Assembly (NCBI GenBank): GCA_019722365.1
Contig: JADFUC010000693.1
Location: forward strand, 124,001 to 188,000
DNA: 64,000 nt
Source of the DNA: Lithospermum erythrorhizon
Taxonomy: Eukaryota; Streptophyta; Magnoliopsida; Boraginales; Boraginaceae
Reading direction: 5' to 3'
Positions 47,072 to 58,927 of this stretch are shown one piece after another (position 1 is the first letter of the stretch; every line of letters starts with the position of its first letter). A program made the position numbers and the translations under genes. Below the pieces are notes generated by a model. That model made no database searches. It worked only from the letters and a program-made list of their open reading frames with translations, and was not told where the DNA came from.

Positions 47072-47086
47072 GGCTCATGATGCCCA
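47072..47086 (-). other. Primer-binding site of the inner element
   Basis: The minus strand reads TGGGCATCATGAGCC directly before the LTR at 47,087. It matches TGGTATCAGAGCC with small changes. It fixes the inner element's minus orientation and the LTR border. Confidence 0.6.
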
Positions 47087-48062
47087 TGAAGAAAATTACT
47101 ATGAATTATATGAGTATAAATCTAGTCAGTAGTTAAGGGGATGCTTTCGTCTCATTATTTATATAAACGTATAATTAAATTATATGAGCAGGAGAACACA
47201 GTGCGGAGGAGTAAAATTGCTGAAAATCCACCGCTTGAATTCCACGGCGTGGAATTTGAGCTTCACTTGTCTCGCTTGTTGTAATACTCAGTATGATATC
47301 TACAGTTAGTCGCAGGGAGAGGGGTTGAATCGAGAACTAATCATGCTAGTAAACAGGATGGAACAAAACCCGAGAAAAACTACGAAAATTAAGGAGAATT
47401 CGGCGGTACTAGGGTTTTTGGTGAAAAGTTTTACAAAACTTATGATGAAAAACCCTAAAGAGTTTGGCTTTATATGAAATTTGAGTTAAAGCAATAGATA
47501 AATTAACGTTAAGTATTAGCTTATTTCGTTAAGCTACATTAGTTCGTTAAGACACTAATGAGTTGCTAATGAGATTGAACTATTTCGTAGCTAATTAAAT
47601 ATTAATGAGTGTCTCAATAATCTTTCAAGTTATAGATAAATCACCCAAAAGAATACTTTCGAGCGTTAAATAAGCCCCATTTAGTGATTCTATTTATTCG
47701 ATCGATATTACGTAAATGTAGAACTTAAGCATGATTGAAATACATTTCTCGATTATATAGTTCTCTTAATTTCATACATGAAATAGCTTCAGCGTCGTGT
47801 ATGTGTGTGACGCGCCCAGGCTCGAGATAATAGTAAGTTGTATAATAATAATAATTGACCCGATTCTTATTATTATAGCGATTAATAGTGAATCATGATA
47901 AGCTCATGCTTGCCTTAAATTATCATGAGAACCCACCTTCAGTAATATACAATTCTTAAGTTGAACACTAAGTTCGATAATCACGTTTAACTTGGTAAAT
48001 GAATTCTTCTGCAACAATTGTCATGGCGGGCATAATAAATGGAACGATTCTCATTCATTTCA
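47087..48062 (-). mobile_element. 5' LTR of the inner, minus-strand Copia element
   Basis: From TGAAGAAAATTACTATG to CTCATTCATTTCA on the plus strand; partner of 39,428-40,416. About 976 bp. Terminal TGAA/TTCA inverted repeat. I see no convincing 5-bp target duplication (GGTGG before the lower LTR, GCCAA after this one). Confidence 0.8.
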
Positions 48063-48772
48063 GCCAATTAGTTCGAAGGGAGCTATAGTTATATGAGGCG
48101 AAGTCAAGTACTTTGTGCCAGCTAGCGATTTCGAAGAGGTTGAATAGAGGATCTAGTACAAAAAGCGAGGTGAGATTCAGCATGGGAGTTTCTATGAAAA
48201 TAGATAGAATTATGCGTTGGTGAAATTCACCATTACGTGTATAGTAGTTACCGAGGAGATTCGAGGCTGTGCAAAATGAAGGCTGGATTGAAGGTCGAAA
48301 AAGATGCACGGCCCAGCGGAATCTGATACTTCGTTTGGTAAGGATGCGGCCGGTTATGTTAAATGAATCATTTTAGTTAGTGGGCGTGTTTCTAGGGAAA
48401 TCGTGGTGAAGGTATTTGATCTCACGATTGTTGCTGCTAACTATTAAAGGGCGTTACGTCGAATATTGAGAAATTGATGAATTAGATCGAAAGGAAGTCG
48501 TATCGATGGAATGGGAAGGCGAGGAAGAAAAATTCATTGATAACCCAGTGAGGCTTGGAGGTTTCAGTGTGCGGGTTGAAGATCCAAGAGCATGAAGATT
48601 GTCGAATGAGGGTAAAATCGACGGGTAAAGGTAATGACTATTACGGAATGCTTCGGTAGTCGAGTTGGTGTCGTTCGAGGGATCTTTACAGGGTTCGAAA
48701 GTCTTGAAGTTGGAGATCGAACTGATTGAAAGGGTTCAAGTGGATATTTCGAAAAATATCTTAGTGGAAGAT
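48063..48772 (+). mobile_element. Remaining 3' internal region of the outer element
   Basis: It lies between the inner element and the outer 3' LTR. It has no recognisable reverse transcriptase or RNaseH motif in either strand, only decayed sequence; the last bases (TTAGTGGAAGAT) are a weak purine-rich tract before the LTR. Confidence 0.5.
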
Positions 48773-49344
48773 TGTTGAATTTGAAGTGATTTTTCGGCAA
48801 TTTGGAAAAATTCATTCTGATCGATCCACATAGGCGTCGGCCAGAGGCCCGTTGTAGCAAACTAGAAGAATAGTCTTGGATCGGTTGGAGGGGCCAGATT
48901 GGTCTAGCGTTGAGGCGGTTTTGAGGCTATTTCCTATGATGTGGAGCTCGAAAAATAAAACTTTGGTAAAGTTTGTTTAGCCTATAAATATAATATGTTT
49001 TATGAGTTTGATTTATCAACAATCTTTAGAATAGAAATAATCATCACAATAGTATATTAGGTGCTTTTAATGTCTTGAAGAGCACGGTTTTGTTAGTAGA
49101 ACTTTGTGGTTAAAATTTTGATTATCTGAAAAATCACTGTAGATTATGGTAGTGGTGGGAGGCACATGCTTGATCTTACGGTTTATAGTGAATTATCTGA
49201 TAAGCATGACAGAATGTACAGGTCACATTGAAGGAGAACATGTATAAATCTTTTGTATCTATTTAATTTTCGCACTTTAAATTCCTATCATTTTTATTGA
49301 TTGCTTGAAATTTTGTGGGAGTTTAAAGATCTTAAATCATAACA
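48773..49344 (+). mobile_element. 3' LTR of the outer Copia-type element
   Basis: It begins TGTTGAATTTGAAGTG and ends AATCATAACA. It aligns with 37,730-38,315 through shared blocks such as TTGAGGCGGTTTT, ATCTTTAGAATAGAAA, TGATCTTACGGTTTA and CGCACTTTAAATT. Both LTR copies are strongly diverged, which implies an old insertion. Confidence 0.8.
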
Positions 49345-49904
49345 GGAGGTATCCTTGTGAGTAGCTTGTAAGAAAAATTAATTACAGACTGATTGGACAT
49401 CGAAATTAATTTTATTGAGTGAAAATTGTGTAAAATGGTTTGGACAATACCAATTAATTATTTGTGTCCACCACATCTAATTTGATTTCTGGTGTCCAGT
49501 ATCGACGTTGAAGTATGATTTGTGTTGACAGATGAAAATTACGGAGTATATATTTTGGCGTTTGGAGTTGACGCGGGCAGGTCAAAAATAAATAAATTAA
49601 AGAGGTGGATGGGGAATACAAAAAGAAAAAGAAATTAAGAGATTTTAAAAATTCAGAGATAAAATTTTTATAATATAGATTTACATAATTTTAATGAAAT
49701 ATGTGGCATCAATATATTATTTTTTCAAAAATCTAAGATAAAATTTAAATTTTAAAAAAATCGGAGGATGAACCAAAACTGCTGACCACAACATAGATGC
49801 ATCACGAGTTGATCTTAGAAACTTTTTGTTCATTCTGAGATATGTAGTGTTGTGGATGTATCAGATAGCCATGATCTTTGTTTGAATGCTTAAATTGAAA
49901 TCAT

Positions 49905-50465
49905 CTCGATAATCCGCCCGAAAGTTTAACTTGTCGGACTCGAGTATCACTTTGTATTTGACAAGTATCGAGTATCTGCCTCGCATTAAAGATTTAGATA
50001 CCACGATTTTTTAAAGAACAATCTATAATGTATATTATCAAAAGCTAATCTTCTATATAAAATGCAATTCTTGATCGTGTATCAAAATGTTGATTCATTT
50101 TTCTTTGTCGTATATGAATTGTCTGACTTTATCTTGATATTTCTCTTTATCGCCAATAAAGTATTTTGTTTCGCTGATTAATTAAGTATTTTTTGATAAA
50201 ATCTTTTTTTTTAAGATATATTAGTAATATTAATCAAGCTTCGCTTAATAAAGTATTTTTTACCAGTCAGAGTTAGTGGGACGGAGGAGTACATTAATTT
50301 GTGTAATTTATCGCTATTGTTGTGAATGTAAAACGAATACATGCTCGGTACTCGTCCCAAATACTCGACTCGGAACTAGCCCGAAGTTTAATCGAATAGG
50401 ACTCAAAGACATCTCTTGCTCAATACCGAAAGAACCGGATAATTACTCGACTCGATAATCTGCTA
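49905..50465. repeat. Dispersed ACTCGA/GAGTATCGAG-rich repeat
   Basis: It opens with ACTCGAGTATCAC and AGTATCGAGTATCTG and closes with ATACTCGACTCGG and TACTCGACTCGATAATC, in partly inverted arrangement. No ORF. Probably a degraded DNA element; the class is not determined. Confidence 0.35.
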
Positions 50466-52379
50466 CCTGAGTGCGTAATTTGAAGTTTAATCCGCATGCC
50501 TCCACCATCCTCCCTCCCCTCTCTCGACCACCACCATTACCCTTCCACCCACCACAACTTCATAAATGATTCTATCCGAAAATCAAAAGTCTCACCATCT
50601 CCACCCTCCCCGAAAATCGTTGGTCAAACATAACAATAAGATGATGATGTTTTATCAACAAAATAAGCTTGGAGACAGATAATTAAATGGATCAACAAGG
50701 TTATATTATTGTTGTTTGAAATGTATGTTCTTTTGGTAGAGACAGAGAAACAGTATCCATCAAAATTGAAGATCTGATTGGTTATATTTTCTAAAAGGAA
50801 TTATGTTCCAATTGATGTGTATATATCCTCTAATTTAATTATATATTTCACTTGGTCAATTTAATTAAGCACTACCGTATATGAAGCAGATATTTGATCT
50901 TTAATTCTTTCTTGATTATATTATTAAAAAAGTTAAAAATTAATATTATGAAAGTATTTTAAAAGTCGAATCCCAAATTATATAAATTTATATTTTTAGT
51001 ATAATAATTAATTAATAATCAGTTGATTTGAAAAAAATCAAATATGTGATTAAAATGGATTGGAAGAGAATATATGTGTTTAAGTTTTGCATTCATAATG
51101 ATCATAAAATTAGGAATATGAGTGTCTAATCGAGTCCAATGATGATGATGTATTGATTCTACAGTTTAAATTGCGCCGATTTATTTTAAATCTAAAAAGC
51201 ACCCACTTCTCCGCGTTCATGAAAAAATCAAAACATTGCGCCAAGAGCATAAGCTGGTGGTAAAAAATTTGAGTATTAAGTCTGAAATATGCGCTTTTTA
51301 AATACGGTGTGGAAACTTAGTTGGTAATCATTTGAAGGAAAATTTCAGAGTCTTGTGGAGTTGAAGGCGCGTTAGTTACTTAGAAATGTCAAGACAGGGA
51401 GCTTGGAAGCCATTACGATACTTGACTTCGTCGTTTCTTTATTTAAAATCAAAACATTTTAATAATCTTCCATCTAAAAAATCAAATAATTTCAAATTCC
51501 AGTTGGTATTCAATTATCAGACAAATTAAAAGTAGTGGGCACCCATCTACTCAAAAGTACTTCCAGTAGTGGCATTGATGTAAGATTCCCAACAACTCCC
51601 AAAACTTGTAAAAATAAGCACATTTAAACATTTTTATTTGAAACATCTGCGTTCAGTCGTATATCTTTTCGGTAGTCCTTTAGCAATATTTTTAAAATGA
51701 GCTTTGATGATCCTTTTGTATTTGAAAATTATACCGTTTGGTCATTCATGAAATGGAAGTTAAGTTTACTTTTTTGAATGAGTGTGAGGATAAAGTGTGG
51801 CGTTCGTTTTTATATAATTTTTCAATTCATTGGGAATTTTGGGTAAATGTTTGAATAAGATTATTAATTTTTGTAAATATATTGAGATTAATATTTGGAT
51901 CGATAAATATTTTACTTTAATTTATAAGAATGAAATTATATTAAAATAAGTGTGAGTGTTTCTTACTTGTCGATTTATCAGAAAAGTCGAACAACGCCAG
52001 CGTTTTAATTTGAATGATAGAATGACTTTTAAAACATATGTGTGATCAGATAGATTGCATTACAAACGTGTATGATCGAGCGATAATAGATAACATTTTT
52101 GATAAAATAAAAATAGCAATTTTATTGTAATTAGTACAAATTATAAAAAAAATTAAAATAATAGCAGATTATATTTTTTGAAAAAAAAACCATCATCAAT
52201 TGTATCTTCAATATCCATCAATACGGAGTATCATTTATTTTACATGTATCGAAGAATATTTTTTGTATTAAATATTTTACAATTTTTGATCATTTGAGCT
52301 AAAAAACAAATAAAAGTTGCTAATTTTGCAACGCCTATAATACAAAATTCGACAAGGAAATTTTCGTTTTTCTCTTTTT

Positions 52380-52570
52380 CAAATAACCGAGCAATTCATC
52401 CGTTACTTAGCTCATAAACGAGCACCCAATCCGCTACTAAGCTAACAAACGAGCTATCACTTTCCTAGACTTCGTTACGATAAAGTCTAAGATTGTGACG
52501 TTACTTAACCTATAGCGAGTAACGGACTCAGATTTGGCAAGCTATAAACGAGCTCGTTACTAGTGCAACA
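52380..52570. repeat. Dispersed AACGAGC-rich repeat
   Basis: CATAAACGAGC, ACAAACGAGC, CTATAGCGAGTAACGG and CTATAAACGAGCTCGTTAC occur within 190 bases. Similar in kind to 23,945-24,210. Class unknown. Confidence 0.35.
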
Positions 52571-53477
52571 AGCAAGTGAATTATCCGATCGGATTATTAT
52601 AGTAATTTCACCTCCCTCATTTTAATGTTTTATGGTAGATATGACTAGGGATGTTATCATTTTATTAGTTGAAGTCAGCCAAGCAAAGCGAGCAATTTCT
52701 GGAATTTGGTTGGGGGAAAAATAGAAACAAACCCAGAAATGGTAAGAAAAAAATCGAGCCGAAAAATTTGTCGGTTTGGGTTTTTAACATCAATAGAGAG
52801 CAAGAAACAAACCCGAGCCAAGACAGTATATATTTTGTTTAAAATATTTATATTTGTGATATTTTAGTTTATAAACTATTTTAGTTTGAAATCATAGTCT
52901 TTTATTATTATTTGAAATCGTATATTTGGTGAATGTTTGGAAGTATCTGTTGGTAATAAAATGTTATTATGCGTATGTTGGTAATGTTTGAGGTATATCT
53001 ATTGATAAATGTGTTTGACTTGATCGGATTGGTAATCGAATAATAATCGATCTACTTGAATGAGATATACTACCGATTATATCGTCGTATAGTGTATGTC
53101 TTTGAAATTATGTATATTTTATTTTAATTTGGAATCCTTGAACTTTTTATATTATGTCATGTTATAAAGCTAGAAAAATCTAAGGCAGGTGCGTGAAAAC
53201 CGATGCTCAATAGAGGCAGATTGACAGAAATGATTTGTGTATTTAAAGCCCAGGTAGATCGATTTCACATAAAAAAATTAAAAAAATAAATAGAAGCGAA
53301 GCATTACATCGCAGCCAGAGACACCCCACCCCACCCCATATGGATTAAAACAACTCATCTCTACTTCATATCATTCCAACTTTCCTCTTCATTTCCTCAA
53401 TCTCCCCTCAACTAAATAAACAAACACAAAAACCCAACACCAACAAAAAAATTCAACTCAAAACTTCACAGAAAAAA

Positions 53478-53819
53478 ATGGCATTTTCAAGAATGTTTTT
53501 GGTCTACATAATAGCCATTTCATGGCTTTTTTTGGCCATTGAGGGTACCCAAATGGGATTCTTGATGCCTCCATCTTTGGGATCCGGATGTAGGGGTTCA
53601 GTTGAGGAGTGTTTAGCTATAGAAGATGAGGAGTTTGAGCTTGATTCGGAATCCAACAGGCGCATATTAGCAACCAAGAGGTATATTAGCTATGGTGCGC
53701 TGCAGAAAAACAATGTGCCTTGCTCTCGACGTGGTGCATCTTACTACAATTGCCGTCCTGGTGCTCAAGCTAATCCCTATAGCCGTGGGTGTAGTGCTAT
53801 TACAAGATGTAGACGTTGA
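53478..53819 (+). CDS. Rapid alkalinization factor (RALF) prepropeptide
   Basis: One exon, 113 codons. Residues 1-23 form a secretory signal peptide. The propeptide is acidic (IEDEEFELDSES) and ends in RRIL at 61-64, the dibasic site for the subtilase S1P. The released peptide of about 49 residues has the YISY motif (69-72) needed for binding Catharanthus receptor-like kinases such as FERONIA, and four cysteines (82, 92, 105, 111) in the RALF spacing that form two disulfides. The motif YYNCRPGAQANPYSRGC is typical of the RALF23/RALF33/RALF22 group. RALFs act in the apoplast to raise pH, signal through calcium and restrain growth. No damage is seen. The CT-rich leader with no upstream ATG close to the start supports this start. 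The stop codon lies in the first unit of a minisatellite. Confidence 0.97.
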   Translation: MAFSRMFLVYIIAISWLFLAIEGTQMGFLMPPSLGSGCRGSVEECLAIEDEEFELDSESNRRILATKRYISYGALQKNNVPCSRRGASYYNCRPGAQANPYSRGCSAITRCRR

Positions 53820-54036
53820 AATACTTATTTTGCCCTTCATTTAGAGGTTGAAATCATCATTTTACCCTTGATGGAGGCGTTGAAACGGCTATTTTGCCCT
53901 TCATTTTGATGTTGAAATGTCTATTTTGCCCTTGATGGAGAGGTTGAAATGACTATTTGCCCTTGAGGAAGAGGTGGAAATTACTATTTTGTCCTTGATG
54001 AAGAGGGGGAATGATTATTTTGCCCTTGTTGATGGG
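53816..54036 (+). repeat. Minisatellite: seven units of about 32 bp from the RALF stop codon
   Basis: Units start at 53816, 53848, 53880, 53912, 53944, 53975 and 54007 and are 30-32 bp. Shared core: TTGAAAT, a few variable bases, then TATTTTGCCCTTGATGGAGA. The TGA stop (53817-53819) is part of the first TTGAAA. The array would form the first 220 bases of the 3' UTR. Confidence 0.92.
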
Positions 54037-55423
54037 TCATGTGTCACTTTGGTATATTGACCTTTTATGTGTTTTATTACTTTATTTTATTGTTTGGTTG
54101 AGATGGTTGTCAATGTCGTTCTTAAAGAAAAAAAAATGTTGTAATATTTGCTTTTTTGGGATGTCTTATATACGTTTTTATTGTAATAGTTTATATAATG
54201 GAGATATTATTCTTTGATTTTTTAAGTTATTGTCTAATTCAAGAATGTAATTTTATTTCCCTTGCCTTTGTGTAAATATTGGAGTAATTAGGTGTACATA
54301 TTCATTTTTTTTCTTCTTTAGGATATACATATATTCGTCTCCAAAGGTCTTGGATTATCTTATACATTGTATAGTGGTTACTTAAAATTTGAAGTAAATA
54401 ATAATGTGTCATCAATCAAGACATCAATAAGCAAAGAGTTTACGAACAGGCTTTGCCTCATTCAAATTCATTGATAGAATGTTATTTGTACATCCAGGGG
54501 AAGTATTTGAGAAAAATAATTAGTAAAACAGAGTAGAATTGTTGTTTTTCATATTATACCATACATTTGCTTTGCTGGACCGACAGTTTTTAAATTTGTT
54601 TTTTAATTAAGCCTTTGTTGTCGTCCTTTTAAATATTTGGATTAGAGGTAAAAGCTTAAGCTATACTTAGTTTGAATCTAATGTTTTTCATCATAGAGGT
54701 TATTATTTAGGACTTAGGATTGTTTAATTATCATTAACTACAAATTGTTGAATATTTATATCCAACTAGCATTAATATAAAGTGTAGTGAGTACAACTAA
54801 GAGCATATACGTGTTAGGTTGATGTATTATATCTTTTGCATTTCATTGAGACGAATAATGAAGCTCACATGCCCTCGAATTTGGTGGACATAACGGCTAA
54901 TTAATTGGACTACTAAATTAGACATGATGAAATAACTAGTTACTTAGCCTAAGATGATTATTTAATCTAGCAGTAATGTCAAAATAAAATTCTTTCCCAC
55001 ATCAAATGACATTTTATGCTTCATTTGACAGATGTGATTTCTCTAATTGTGATCAAAATACCATATAGTATTAACTTTTTAAATATATTAGATTCCCTTA
55101 AATGATTACACAAAACTATATATTTTTTAGTTTATGCATTATAACATCACTTTATTGTGAATGCTCTTCATTTGTCTATCATTCATTAATCTCAAAATTT
55201 TAATCGTAGTATTACATAAAAATTCTTCAAATCAATATTTGATAAATTATTAATTTTTTTAAAATAATAATTTGTCAGGTTTTGATTTGGACATCAGTTA
55301 AAAAAATTACGAAAAATTTGTTAATTAATATTGATATATTTAATTCATAAAATTACAAATTTAAACCGCCCTTTCGAAATTTGTAATGATACAATAATAA
55401 CCCTTGATGATATATATACACAA

Positions 55424-55505
55424 ACATTTACGTAATAACATCATCATTTATGCAACATTTACGTAATATAAAATCATCATTCATGCAACATTTATTTACG
55501 TGGAC
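55424..55505 (+). promoter_or_regulatory. Tandem repeat with ACGT cores upstream of the REF/SRPP gene
   Basis: ACATTTACGTAATA, ATCATCATT(T/C)ATGCA is repeated with a period of about 32-33 bases (starts near 55,424 and 55,456), followed by a partial third unit ending TTTACGTGG. Each unit carries an ACGT core, the binding core of bZIP factors including ABRE-binding factors. It lies 185-265 bases before the start codon. Regulatory function is inference. Confidence 0.45.
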
Positions 55506-55583
55506 CACACGCTCTGTCTGTTGCCATTGCTCTCACAATCACTAATCTTCCTCAAATTTCTCGCTCCCGAATTGTGTGCACCT

Positions 55584-55592
55584 TATTTATAA
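55584..55592 (+). promoter_or_regulatory. TATA-like box of the REF/SRPP gene
   Basis: TATTTATAA about 100 bases before the ATG at 55,690, in a plausible place for a TATA box with a short 5' UTR. No transcript evidence. Confidence 0.45.
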
Positions 55593-55689
55593 CCTCAACA
55601 ATTTTGCATGCAATTCTCATAAAACCTCTCAAATTAATCAGATCATTTCAAACATAATTTGACTTGATTCATATAAGATATAAGATATC

Positions 55690-57626
55690 ATGGCTGCTAC
55701 CGACATTACGATTCCTCAACAACCCCCAATGGTATGTCTTTAATTTCTTACCTTTTCTTGTGTTTCTTTCATATAGTTTCATTATTTATTGCATTGTTTT
55801 GTTAAAGAATCTGTTCTTAGGCTTCAAGTTTAAGAAATTTGGAGATATTTACAAGATTGGTACCTTTTACTATTGCCTCTATTTCAGAAATGTCATCTAA
55901 TTTTGAATTTGCATGGACTCGAAAAATATATTAGAAGATGGTAATTTTTTTTCTAGTTTACTATTAACATGATAATTTCGGTTGATATTTATGTTATATG
56001 TGCGTGTCAAGTAATAAAGATGCAAAGTTTGGTAGTTTTTTTAACATTGAAATCAAGAAAGTCGATCTTTTGGGTGGATGAATAGATTATCAAAACATGC
56101 AATCAAGACATATCCAACTTTCATATTTTTTACAAAAACATGGAAGTTGGATTTTTGTATTTTGCATGTTTTGATAATTTGTGCTACAAACTCAAAAGTA
56201 TTGAAAAACTGACAATCTTGCACATTTCCAAGAAATTTGGCTTATTTGTTTTTGGAAGAATTGGTTGAAATTGAGAAATTATTGATTTAAGGTTTTATTG
56301 TTTTGGTTTATGATGGATGTGAAGGACGAGAATGAATTGAAGTATTTGGAATTTGTGCAAGTATCTACTCTTCAAGCTGTGCTATGTGCTGCCAAGCTGT
56401 ATGATTATGCCAAGGACAATTCGGGCCCTTTGAAGCCCGGTGTTCAGTCTGTTGAGGGCACTGTCAAGACCGTCGTCGGCCCGGTCTACGACAAATTCCA
56501 TGGTGTTCCTTTTGAGCTCCTCAAGTTTGTTGATCGCAAGGTTAGTATTACATATTTTGTTAACATATATTCATATTTTTGCTAAGGTTTACTTGCCATC
56601 AATTGTTTGTGTCAGCCAAATTGGTGCTTATTAGACAGTTTGTTGTATTTTATGCTAAGGTCGTTTCCGCTAATACTTTTCAGCTGAAATATTTTATATT
56701 CTACATTTATTGGATATAATGAGAAAATATATCGAAATGGCTGCGTTCTTATTATCTACTTCACTTAGCTTCGATTGAAGTGGTAGATGGCGTTGCGCTA
56801 ATTCTTCTTGGGCGATTTGGAATGACATAAGCATGGGTATGAGAAATTTTGAAAAATTTAGCATTGATATCCGTCGTCACTATATACGTCTCACGGGATA
56901 AAGGCAACGTATGATCCATCCCTGCCACATTTAGGCGGGGGCCTCTTAGAAGCGTTGAGACATTGATATATGATAAGGTCGATGAAAAGATGAATTAGAT
57001 TTGCGTAGACTATGGGTATGGTTATTTGCAGATACATATAAATTTGCTAGTTCTACATCTTCGATATCTTCGACCTTTGCATTGTCTGGTGCATTTTAGT
57101 ATTTAATATTGCAGAGACGTTGGATATGGTGGTTATAAATAAATAAGATCTAATGATCATGTTACAGGTTGACGAGTCTGCCACCAAGATTGACAGTTAT
57201 GTTCCCCCTGTTGTGAAGCAAGTATCCACCAATGCCATCTCCGCTGCTCAAAAGGCTCCAGCGGCTGCTCGCACTGTTGCATCAGAGGTCAAAACTGCAG
57301 GTGTGATTGGAACTGCTTCAGGACTTGCAAAGACTGTCTACACCAAGTATGAGCCTGCTGCCAAGGATCTCTACTCCAAGTACGAGCCAGTAGCCGAGCA
57401 ATATGCAACTTCAGCATGGCGTAGAGTCAATCGCCTACCCCTTGTGCCTAGGATGGCTGAAGCAGTTGCTCCAACGGCTAGTTTCTGTACCGAAAAGTAC
57501 AACCAGACTGTCCTACTTACAGCAGACAAAGGGTACAAGGTTGCTTCCTTTTTACCATTGGTGCCAACTGATAAGATTGCTAAGGTCCTCAGCGATGGCA
57601 AGAATGGACCTGTTGTTTCCAACTGA
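55690..57626 (+). CDS. REF/SRPP-like (rubber elongation factor family, stress-related) protein
   Basis: Three exons, 55690-55731, 56325-56540 and 57168-57626, all phase 0, give 238 residues. The first encodes [14 protein letters not shown]. The REF domain follows: [51 protein letters not shown], then helix-rich sequence with two YxKYEPxA repeats and [19 protein letters not shown], ending [11 protein letters not shown]. In rubber-producing plants family members coat rubber particles. In others, including Arabidopsis SRPs, they coat lipid droplets and help in growth and drought tolerance, so lipid-droplet association is the likeliest role. The exon 2 acceptor is the least certain border; I place it after GTGAAG at 56,324 because it keeps the frame and gives DENELKYLE. 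The ACGT-core repeats upstream would fit stress or ABA control. Confidence 0.95.
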
Positions 57627-58927
57627 TAATGATTTTCGTATACTTATTGATCGTTCTGTAGTATATTCATGTTTTAGTGGCACATCATTGTAAGGATCTC
57701 TCGCTATGATAGTGAGATTCAATTGGCTATATTAGTGTTTGTTCCGGATAAATGTAACGTTACATTTCTCCCTTTCTTGTAATTTATGGTATATTGAACT
57801 ATTGTTCCCTATGTGTATGTTTGTAATCAAATATAATTTTTGTTATGTATCTCGAGTTAGGCGTTTCAATGTGCTCCCTTATCAGTTAGTTTTTTTTTTG
57901 TAATTATCAGTTAGCTTAATACTGATGATACTGTATGTCTTAATGAGTACATGTTTATATTACAATTAAATGGTCATATGTTTTGCATGTTCTGCTTTTT
58001 CATTCTCCATGAGTTAATCTATGGCATTTCAATGTTCTGGTCATGGTCATAAAATTTCCTTTTCACTAATTAATTTTTTATGCAGTATGTGTTTTGGATT
58101 ATTGGGGGTTTATTTTAAGTTTTTATGCTTTTATAGGATTGAGTCCAATTATGTAACATTTTGGTCAGAATAGTTTCTACATAATCTCACTTTTCTTGAG
58201 ATTACCAACAAATAGAAATTACATATTGATGCTTATTGAACAGTTGGGGTCCAGTTATGGTGCTTAGGTTATTTAATGTTTAAGTTGTTCTTAATTCAAT
58301 TTAAAAAAGAGAAAATAAAGTAAGTAGTCTTAACATTTTCGACCAAAACTTGGTCACAACCGTGTACTCAAATAGCTACATAGATTAGTACATTTTTTAT
58401 GATATGATCAATAATAATTCATTGTGTTAAATGGCAAACTACTTGTTATACATCTTTTTATTGTATTACTGCCAAATGACATGGTATCTCTTAATTGATT
58501 GAATGACTGATGATTGTGTATTTATTTATACTCATGTGTACAATATACAACAATGAAAGTAGCTTCAAAGAAGCTGATTATGATACAAACCTATCTATAA
58601 ATAGTCAATAATGGGAAATGACTGCATAAGGATGGTTATACCCAACTAGAATATTGCTAGAGAGACTTTTAATTTTTTACTGTACTTTTTTTATTTAATG
58701 AGACTTTTAATTATACAAAAGTATTGCTGAAGTGAATATGAGACCCTGATACAAACATAGTAAGAATTCTAAACGACTATACTCAAGTTACAACAGTTTG
58801 CTATCATATATTCTATTTTATACATTGCACAAAACTAATTTTCTCCTACTCTTTTTCTATAATTAAATTTCTCAATTACTGTTTTTTATCTTTAATTTTC
58901 TCCTATATTAATTTATTGACATCTTCG
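57627..58927. other. Intergenic between convergent REF/SRPP and REV3
   Basis: Shared 3' flanks of two convergent genes. AT-rich; nothing recognised apart from presumed UTR sequence. Confidence 0.65.

Larger units (their letters stand above)
49345..53477. other. Intergenic with old repeats; upstream region of the RALF gene
   Basis: No gene-like ORF. It contains ACTCGA-type dispersed repeat sequence at about 49,900-50,465 and 52,380-52,570, and the CT-rich RALF 5' UTR at about 53,340-53,477. Some words near 50,880-51,010 (TTTGATCTTTAATTCTTTCT, AAAATTAATATTATGAAAGT) recur at about 4,110-4,170, suggesting another dispersed repeat. Confidence 0.5.
54037..55689. other. Intergenic between the RALF and REF/SRPP genes
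   Basis: The first part is the presumed rest of the RALF 3' UTR. The middle is AT-rich with nothing recognised. The last 270 bases are the REF/SRPP promoter, with a tandem repeat and a TATA-like box listed separately. Confidence 0.6.

Noticed and set aside
57371..57622. An 83-codon minus-strand ORF
   Set aside because: It is the exact antisense of exon 3 of the REF/SRPP gene.
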